In this document: positions 43,152-46,970 of the stretch, one piece after another
How the letters are laid out: every line of letters starts with the position of its first letter
Position numbering within the stretch: position 1 is the stretch's first letter
Assembly: GCA_023386965.1 (NCBI GenBank)
Contig: JAEWIR010000042.1
Coordinates: forward strand, 1 to 46,970
Source of the DNA: Bacteroidota bacterium
Lineage (GTDB): Bacteria; Bacteroidota; Bacteroidia; Flavobacteriales; Weeksellaceae
Reading direction: 5' to 3'
DNA: 46,970 bases
Notes under the pieces: model-generated
What the model saw: the letters and a program-made list of their open reading frames with translations, nothing else
The model's database searches: none
What the model was told of the DNA's origin: nothing
Position numbers and translations under genes: made by a program

Positions 43152-43791
43152 AGTTTCTTTTCAGGATGTTCAGGTAATGTAATTTGGGAATCATTCTGGC
43201 TCCCAGGCTTTCCAGATGTTCAGAGTGGATTTGGCAGTCTATAAGTTCTAAAGTATCGAGGTATTTATTAACAAAATGGATAAATCCTGCCTTTGAAGCA
43301 TTGCTGACGTGCGAGAACATACTTTCACCGCAGAAAACATTTCCTACCTGTATGCCGTATAATCCACCCACTAAATTACCGCTTTGCCACACTTCTATGC
43401 TTTTGGCCATTCCTTCGCGGTGCAGCTGCGTGAAAGTCTCAATTAGGTCTTCGTTTAGCCAGGTACCGTCCTGCCCGGGACGTTCGATCTGCATACAGTT
43501 TTCCAGAACTTTACGGAAGCACTGGTTTTCCGTAAATGTAAAGACCTCATCCCGAAATATCTTTCTCATGGACTTTGAGACTTTAAGTTCATCAGGGTAA
43601 AGCACAAAACGCGGGTCCGGACACCACCACAGAATCTCCTCCCCCGGATTATACCATGGGAATATGCCGTTTTCATAAGCGAGTTTAATCCTTTCGGCCG
43701 ACAGGTCACCGCCAAACGCCAACAGTCCGTCGCGTGGATGGTAATGCGCGGGATCGGGGAAAGCGATGTTATGTTTGTCTAGTTGATACAT
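43141..43791 (-). CDS. aat: Leucyl/phenylalanyl-tRNA-protein transferase
   Basis: 216 residues. Adds Leu or Phe to N-terminal Arg/Lys of proteins for the N-degron pathway. Family blocks: NGIFPWYNPGEEILWWCPDPR, WLNEDLIETFTQLHREGMAKSIEVW, GGLYGIQVGNVFCGESMFSHVSNASKAGF, and IDCQIHSEHLESLGA. The frame is open to 43815, but the ATG at 43791 starts the usual N-terminus. Just upstream is a terminator-like hairpin whose T run almost touches the ATG. EamA follows with overlap. Confidence 0.95.
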   Translation of the reverse strand: MYQLDKHNIAFPDPAHYHPRDGLLAFGGDLSAERIKLAYENGIFPWYNPGEEILWWCPDPRFVLYPDELKVSKSMRKIFRDEVFTFTENQCFRKVLENCMQIERPGQDGTWLNEDLIETFTQLHREGMAKSIEVWQSGNLVGGLYGIQVGNVFCGESMFSHVSNASKAGFIHFVNKYLDTLELIDCQIHSEHLESLGARMIPKLHYLNILKRNYEF

Positions 43792-43795
43792 GCTG

Positions 43796-43828
43796 AAAAA
43801 TAAATCCCACTTCAAAAAGCAGGATTTA
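43796..43828 (-). terminator. Terminator-like hairpin between the DUF3127 gene and aat
   Basis: On the minus strand a 12-bp stem with two wobble pairs (43828-43817 with 43812-43801) and a 4-base loop, followed by five Ts (43800-43796). The aat ATG starts 4 bases further on at 43791. It likely ends the DUF3127 transcript. Confidence 0.7.
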
Positions 43829-43846
43829 AATAATTTCTATAGCAGA

Positions 43847-44224
43847 TTAGAATGGCAAATCGTCATCCTCCTCTTCAAACACATTTTTTGAAGACTGTGG
43901 TGCGGCCTGTGTACCCGGTGTTGCCTGTGTAGGTTCATTAGTAAAGCTGTCGGCTATTTTTTCAAGTCTCCAACCCACGATTGAATTGAAATATTTCACT
44001 TCATTTTGCGGAGAAGTCCACTCGCGGCCCCGGATATTAATGCTTACCTTCACTTTTTCACCTTCCGTACAGCTGTTCAGAAGGTCTACTTTATCCTGTA
44101 CGAATTCAATATTAATTGGCTGCGGATACTGCTCTTCGGTAAGAAGCACCATTTCCCTTTTCTGAAAACCGCTGGCAAATGTCTGAACGTCAGTTATTTT
44201 TTTTATTGTTCCCTGTAATTCCAT
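43847..44224 (-). CDS. DUF3127-family protein with SSB-like C-terminal tip
   Basis: 125 residues. The N-terminal ~95 residues are predicted beta-rich and read like a single OB-fold (MELQGTIKKITDVQTFASGFQKREMVLLTEE, then INIRGREWTSPQNEVKYFNSIVGWRLEKI). A Gln/Thr/Pro/Ala linker follows, then an acidic tip EEEDDDLPF. That tip is very like the conserved DDDIPF tail by which single-stranded DNA-binding protein recruits partners. DUF3127 has no assigned role; a ssDNA-binding function is an inference. The ATG at 44224 is taken because the extension to 44356 adds a non-matching stretch. Confidence 0.85.
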   Translation of the reverse strand: MELQGTIKKITDVQTFASGFQKREMVLLTEEQYPQPINIEFVQDKVDLLNSCTEGEKVKVSINIRGREWTSPQNEVKYFNSIVGWRLEKIADSFTNEPTQATPGTQAAPQSSKNVFEEEDDDLPF

Positions 44225-44317
44225 ATCGTAAATATTAATACTGTAAAAATAGACAATAGAAAGTAATAAAGAAATGATCTGTCTGAAATGTGGATAAAAA
44301 TATTTTTCAAAAATAAA

Positions 44318-44349
44318 TTTGCATGATATGACAAAACCTTCTATATTTG
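44318..44349 (+). promoter_or_regulatory. Promoter of the tRNA cluster
   Basis: TTTG (44318-44321), 20 bases, then TATATTTG (44342-44349) match the Bacteroidota -33/-7 consensus. It lies 33 bases before the first tRNA. Confidence 0.65.
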
Positions 44350-44382
44350 CACTCACAAAAAGAAAAGAAGATCTTTTAACCA

Positions 44383-44467
44383 GCGGATGTGGTGTAATTG
44401 GTAGCCACGCCAGACTTAGGATCTGGTGCCGTGAGGCGTGGGGGTTCGAGTCCCTTCATCCGCACCA
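44383..44467 (+). tRNA. tRNA-Leu (anticodon TAG)
   Basis: 85 bases including an encoded CCA. The acceptor stem GCGGATG pairs with CATCCGC. The anticodon stem CCAGA/TCTGG encloses the loop CTTAGGA, so the anticodon is TAG. A long variable arm (class II) marks it as Leu. The T arm carries GGTTCGAGTC. It reads CTA and related Leu codons. Confidence 0.95.
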
Positions 44468-44498
44468 AATTTCTAAAAGCAATTTTAGAAATTTTTTT
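44467..44498 (+). terminator. Terminator-like hairpin between tRNA-Leu(TAG) and tRNA-Gly
   Basis: A 12-bp AU-rich stem (44467-44478 with 44483-44494) capped by GCAA, a GNRA tetraloop, then seven Ts (44492-44498). The stem begins at the last A of the encoded CCA of tRNA-Leu, and the next tRNA begins 3 bases after the T run. Confidence 0.65.
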
Positions 44499-44500
44499 AT

Positions 44501-44573
<73 letters not shown>

Positions 44574-44586
44574 CAACATCTACCAG

Positions 44587-44670
44587 GCCCTGGTGGTGGA
44601 ATTGGTAGACACGCAGGACTTAAAATCCTGTGTCCGCAAGGACGTACGGGTTCAAGTCCCGTCCGGGGTA
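44587..44670 (+). tRNA. tRNA-Leu (anticodon TAA)
   Basis: 84 bases. The acceptor stem GCCCTGG pairs with CCGGGGT through two G-U pairs. The anticodon arm CAGGA/TCCTG holds CTTAAAA, giving TAA. A long variable arm confirms a class II tRNA-Leu reading TTA/TTG. No CCA is encoded. Confidence 0.94.
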
Positions 44671-44680
44671 CTTAAAAATT

Positions 44681-44709
44681 GCTGTTAATCTCTGATTAGC
44701 AGCTTTTTT
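44681..44709 (+). terminator. Terminator of the tRNA cluster
   Basis: A 10-bp stem with one G-U pair (GCTGTTAATC with GATTAGCAGC), a TCT loop and six Ts, 10 bases after the last tRNA. Confidence 0.85.
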
Positions 44710-45120
44710 GCTTTTAAAATGCACCTATCACAATATATCTGAAGCCTTTGCTGTGCTGATTCTCTGGAAAAATGTGTTAAGTAAATTGAATTTTCGCTTA
44801 CCGTTTTAAAAATGAAGTATTGGCAAATCTGCCTGTAAGGTCCAAATTTCAGGTTAATTCTCCCCTATAGGAAATTCTACTATCGCGATATTCTCGCCCA
44901 TAAATAGAGTAATATCGGGGTATAAAAGTTAGACATTTATAGCACGAACACTACGAACGTTTACAAACACTCCCACAAAGGAAACTTAAAAGGTTCATAA
45001 TCCAGTTACGTGGCGTACAAGACAGATCCTTCTTCCTGTACAGACTCACCACACTTTTTGCCTAATCCCCCAGGTTTTGTTCCTGATCTTACCAACCCTA
45101 ATAAAACAGCAGTAATGCGC
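44710..45120. other. ~410-base stretch with no supported gene
   Basis: No open frame of useful length with a start is found on either strand. On the minus strand a short reading of about 40 codons around 45000-45110 is interrupted by stops and could be a decayed gene, but I do not recognise it. An imperfect dyad is present at 44886-44917. The block sits between two tRNA units. Confidence 0.5.
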
Positions 45121-45152
45121 AAAAAAAGCCTCACATTGCTGTGAAGCTTTTT
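45121..45152 (-). terminator. Rho-independent terminator after tRNA-Val
   Basis: A 13-bp stem with one mismatch (45152-45140 with 45135-45123), loop GCAA on the minus strand and a run of Ts. It starts 7 bases past the tRNA 3' end. Confidence 0.85.
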
Positions 45153-45159
45153 ACAAGTG

Positions 45160-45234
45160 TGGGTCCTGAGGGATTCGAACCCCCGACCCTCTGGGTGTAA
45201 ACCAGATGCTCTGAACCAACTGAGCTAAGAACCC
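45160..45234 (-). tRNA. tRNA-Val (anticodon TAC)
   Basis: 75 bases on the minus strand. Acceptor GGGTTCT pairs with AGGACCC with one G-U pair. The anticodon stem TCTGG/CCAGA holds TTTACAC, so the anticodon is TAC. D arm (GCTCAGTTGGTTCAGAGC) and T arm (GGGTTCGAATCCC) are regular. No CCA is encoded. Confidence 0.95.
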
Positions 45235-45267
45235 TTGTTTTTGGTGTTGCAAATATACAAGCTTTTT

Positions 45268-46506
45268 TTATTTCTGCAAATTTTTTTGCAAAAAATCTCC
45301 CACTACAAAGTTGCTGCCGCCGATAAAAATCATTTCTCCCGGTCTAACATTTTGTAAGGCAGCAATATATCCGTCCTGGACATTCTGAAATATTTTGTAA
45401 TAAATTTTTGCACTTTCCAGCATATCCTGATATTCCAATGGATTTCGTCCCCTTTCAATTTCTGGTTTAACAAAATAATAAGTGGCATTTGGGGGCAAAA
45501 TCCTCAATACCTCATCAATCTTCTTGTCATTAACAAATCCCAGCACAATATGTTTATGGCTTTCCATACTGTTTAACTGATTGAATACCTCGGTAAGTCC
45601 CGCCTGATTATGCGCGGTATCGCAAACGGTAAGCGGATTCTGAGAAAAAATAAACCACCTGCCTGTAAAACCCGTATTTCTCTGAACATTCATCATTCCT
45701 GTTTCCAGATGCTCAGGTTCGATATGAAAACCTATCTTACGGAGTTCTTCCACCAAAGCAACAGTTACCTTGATATTTTTCTTCTGATAGTTACCGGACA
45801 GGTCGGAAGCCAGGTTGGTAGATACCAGAGTCGCATCAATGAGCGGGGCACCCATTTCCATAGCTTTCTGCTCCACGATCGCCTTTACTACCGGGTTTTC
45901 ATCTCCACAAATAACCGGTGTCTGCTTCTTGATGATACCGGCTTTTTCCCTTGCGATGGCTTCCACACTATCACCCAGGATGTTCTGATGATCCAAAGCC
46001 ACATTCGTTATGGCGCAAACTTCTGGCTTTATAATATTGGTGGAATCCAAGCGTCCGCCCAGACCGACTTCAATGATTGCCACATCCACATTGTTCTGAT
46101 AAAAGTATTCGAATGCCATCACCGTCGTAAACTCAAAAAAAGACGGACGGATATCCGGTGGCAGCGTTTTCAGTTTATGAATAAATTCATATACAAATTC
46201 ACGCGAACAGTTTCTGCCGTTTATTTTTATCCTTTCGGTAAAATCAATAAGGTGCGGAGAGTTGTAAAGACCTGTTGTATATCCAGCCTCCTGCAGAACG
46301 GAAGCCAGCAGATTGCTTGTTGACCCTTTCCCGTTAGTCCCGCCAATATGTACCGTTCTTATCTTATCCTGCGGATTTCCGAAAAACTCACATAGCTTTG
46401 TTATATTTTCCAGACCCGGCTTGTAAGCCTTTTTACCTTCGATCTGATAATTCGGGGCCTGTACAAAAAGCCATTCTACAGCCTGCTGATATTCTTCATT
46501 TGTCAT
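45268..46506 (-). CDS. folC: Bifunctional folylpolyglutamate synthase/dihydrofolate synthase
   Basis: 412 residues. A Mur-ligase-fold enzyme that adds Glu to dihydropteroate and to folates. P-loop VHIGGTNGKGSTSNLLASVL, then SPHLIDFTERIKING, IIEVGLGGRLDSTNI with the metal/ATP Glu, ITNVALDHQNILGDSVEAIAREKAGI, and C-terminal CDTAHNQAGL are all family blocks in the expected order. The frame is open to 46542; the ATG at 46506 starts the usual MTNEEYQQAVEWLF. It is downstream of, and divergent from, a TolC-family gene. Confidence 0.95.
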   Translation of the reverse strand: MTNEEYQQAVEWLFVQAPNYQIEGKKAYKPGLENITKLCEFFGNPQDKIRTVHIGGTNGKGSTSNLLASVLQEAGYTTGLYNSPHLIDFTERIKINGRNCSREFVYEFIHKLKTLPPDIRPSFFEFTTVMAFEYFYQNNVDVAIIEVGLGGRLDSTNIIKPEVCAITNVALDHQNILGDSVEAIAREKAGIIKKQTPVICGDENPVVKAIVEQKAMEMGAPLIDATLVSTNLASDLSGNYQKKNIKVTVALVEELRKIGFHIEPEHLETGMMNVQRNTGFTGRWFIFSQNPLTVCDTAHNQAGLTEVFNQLNSMESHKHIVLGFVNDKKIDEVLRILPPNATYYFVKPEIERGRNPLEYQDMLESAKIYYKIFQNVQDGYIAALQNVRPGEMIFIGGSNFVVGDFLQKNLQK

Positions 46507-46603
46507 TTGGCAAATTTCAAAAAGATTCCGGTGAAAAGCCAAATTTGAGACCGAAATTGTAACAATTTTGCTGATATGCCGTCTAATCGAACTAAATTAG
46601 GGA

Positions 46604-46970
46604 ATGAAAAAAATACTTTTTTTGGCTTTGGGCTGTGCTTTCGTAGGATTAAGCGCCCAAAAAAAGTGGACCTTACAGGAAGCGGTCGCATATGCGGTTG
46701 AGAATAACCTCCAGGTCATCAGTTCGCAAAACAACCAAAGGTTGCAGCAAAATTCCCTCAGCATTGCCAAAAGGGAGTACCTGCCGTCTGTTGCGGGTAA
46801 CGTAAACAATAATTTTTCCTTCGGTCAGGGCCGCGATTTTTTCGGAAATACCCAGCGCAATGATAATTTTACCAACAGTGCCAATGTAGGTGCAGATATG
46901 CTGCTCTTCAATCACGGACGTATTGAAAAAAACATCCGTCGGACGGAGTTTGAGCTGGAAGCCGCAGTGT
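46604..46970 (+). CDS. TolC-family outer-membrane efflux protein, N-terminal part
   Basis: Partial: the frame is open from the ATG at 46604 to the window end, about 122 codons. A signal peptide (FVGLSA then Gln, about residue 19) is followed by KWTLQEAVAYAVENNLQVISSQNN and SLSIAKREYLPSVAGNVNNNFSFGQGR, the start of an OEP domain with its first coiled-coil helix. The protein should be a trimeric channel of a tripartite pump; membrane-fusion and inner-membrane partners would be expected downstream. Confidence 0.88.
   Translation, partial: MKKILFLALGCAFVGLSAQKKWTLQEAVAYAVENNLQVISSQNNQRLQQNSLSIAKREYLPSVAGNVNNNFSFGQGRDFFGNTQRNDNFTNSANVGADMLLFNHGRIEKNIRRTEFELEAAV

Overview
The window looks like core chromosome of a member of the Bacteroidota, order Flavobacteriales, most likely the Chryseobacterium/Weeksellaceae side. 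The evidence is a complete alternative complex III (ActA-F), a gliding-motility lipoprotein (GldH) beside a RicT/PSP1 protein, a GLPGLI protein, DUF3078 and DUF3127 proteins, many 'Gln-at-+1' signal peptides, and repeated -7 boxes of the Bacteroidota type (TAnnTTTG). I see no phage, transposase, integrase, CRISPR array, plasmid or rRNA genes. Genus was not determined.

Layout. 0.1-1.9 kb (+): two small lipoproteins followed by a YgiC-type ATP-grasp glutathionylspermidine-synthase-like ligase. 1.9-6.0 kb (-): ribH, a TPR membrane protein, apt, a large lipoprotein and a secreted protein of unknown role. 6.1-14.5 kb (-): actABCDEF, the quinol:electron-acceptor complex that replaces bc1; the ActA here has six haem motifs. 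14.7-18.2 kb: a SPOR protein, a polytopic membrane protein and selO. 18.2-22.4 kb (-): ricT-gldH-PBP1A. 22.6-25.3 kb (+): a FadL-type outer-membrane channel and a GDSL lipoprotein, probably one lipid-uptake unit. 25.4-28.5 kb (+): prs, rplY, sufS. 28.5-33.1 kb: small outer-membrane protein and tadA (+), then GLPGLI, M1 peptidase and coaX (-). 33.2-37.2 kb (+): sufABCD. 37.3-42.0 kb: DUF3078 protein (-), rhomboid protease, dprA and gdhA (+). 42.3-44.2 kb (-): EamA exporter, aat, and a DUF3127 protein with an SSB-like acidic tail. 44.4-45.2 kb: tRNA-Leu(TAG), tRNA-Gly(GCC), tRNA-Leu(TAA), about 0.5 kb without a gene, and tRNA-Val(TAC) on the other strand. 45.3-46.97 kb: folC (-) and the start of a TolC-family gene cut by the window edge.

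How the genes work together. ACIII is the respiratory core, but no cytochrome oxidase genes adjoin it. The Fe-S machinery (SufA/B/C/D plus SufS) is present but SufS lies about 5 kb away from sufABCD. Cell-wall synthesis (PBP1A) shares an operon with gldH and ricT. Several genes are packed back to back, with a terminator hairpin directly followed by a -7 box or by the next start codon.

I found no convincing undescribed defence or mobile system. The most unusual items are the lipoprotein-ligase operon at the left edge, the terminator-like hairpins touching the start codons of tadA and aat, the GCAA-capped terminator inside the tRNA cluster, the SSB-like tip of the DUF3127 protein, and the split suf locus. 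All assignments come from reading the sequence and remembered family features; no database search was run.
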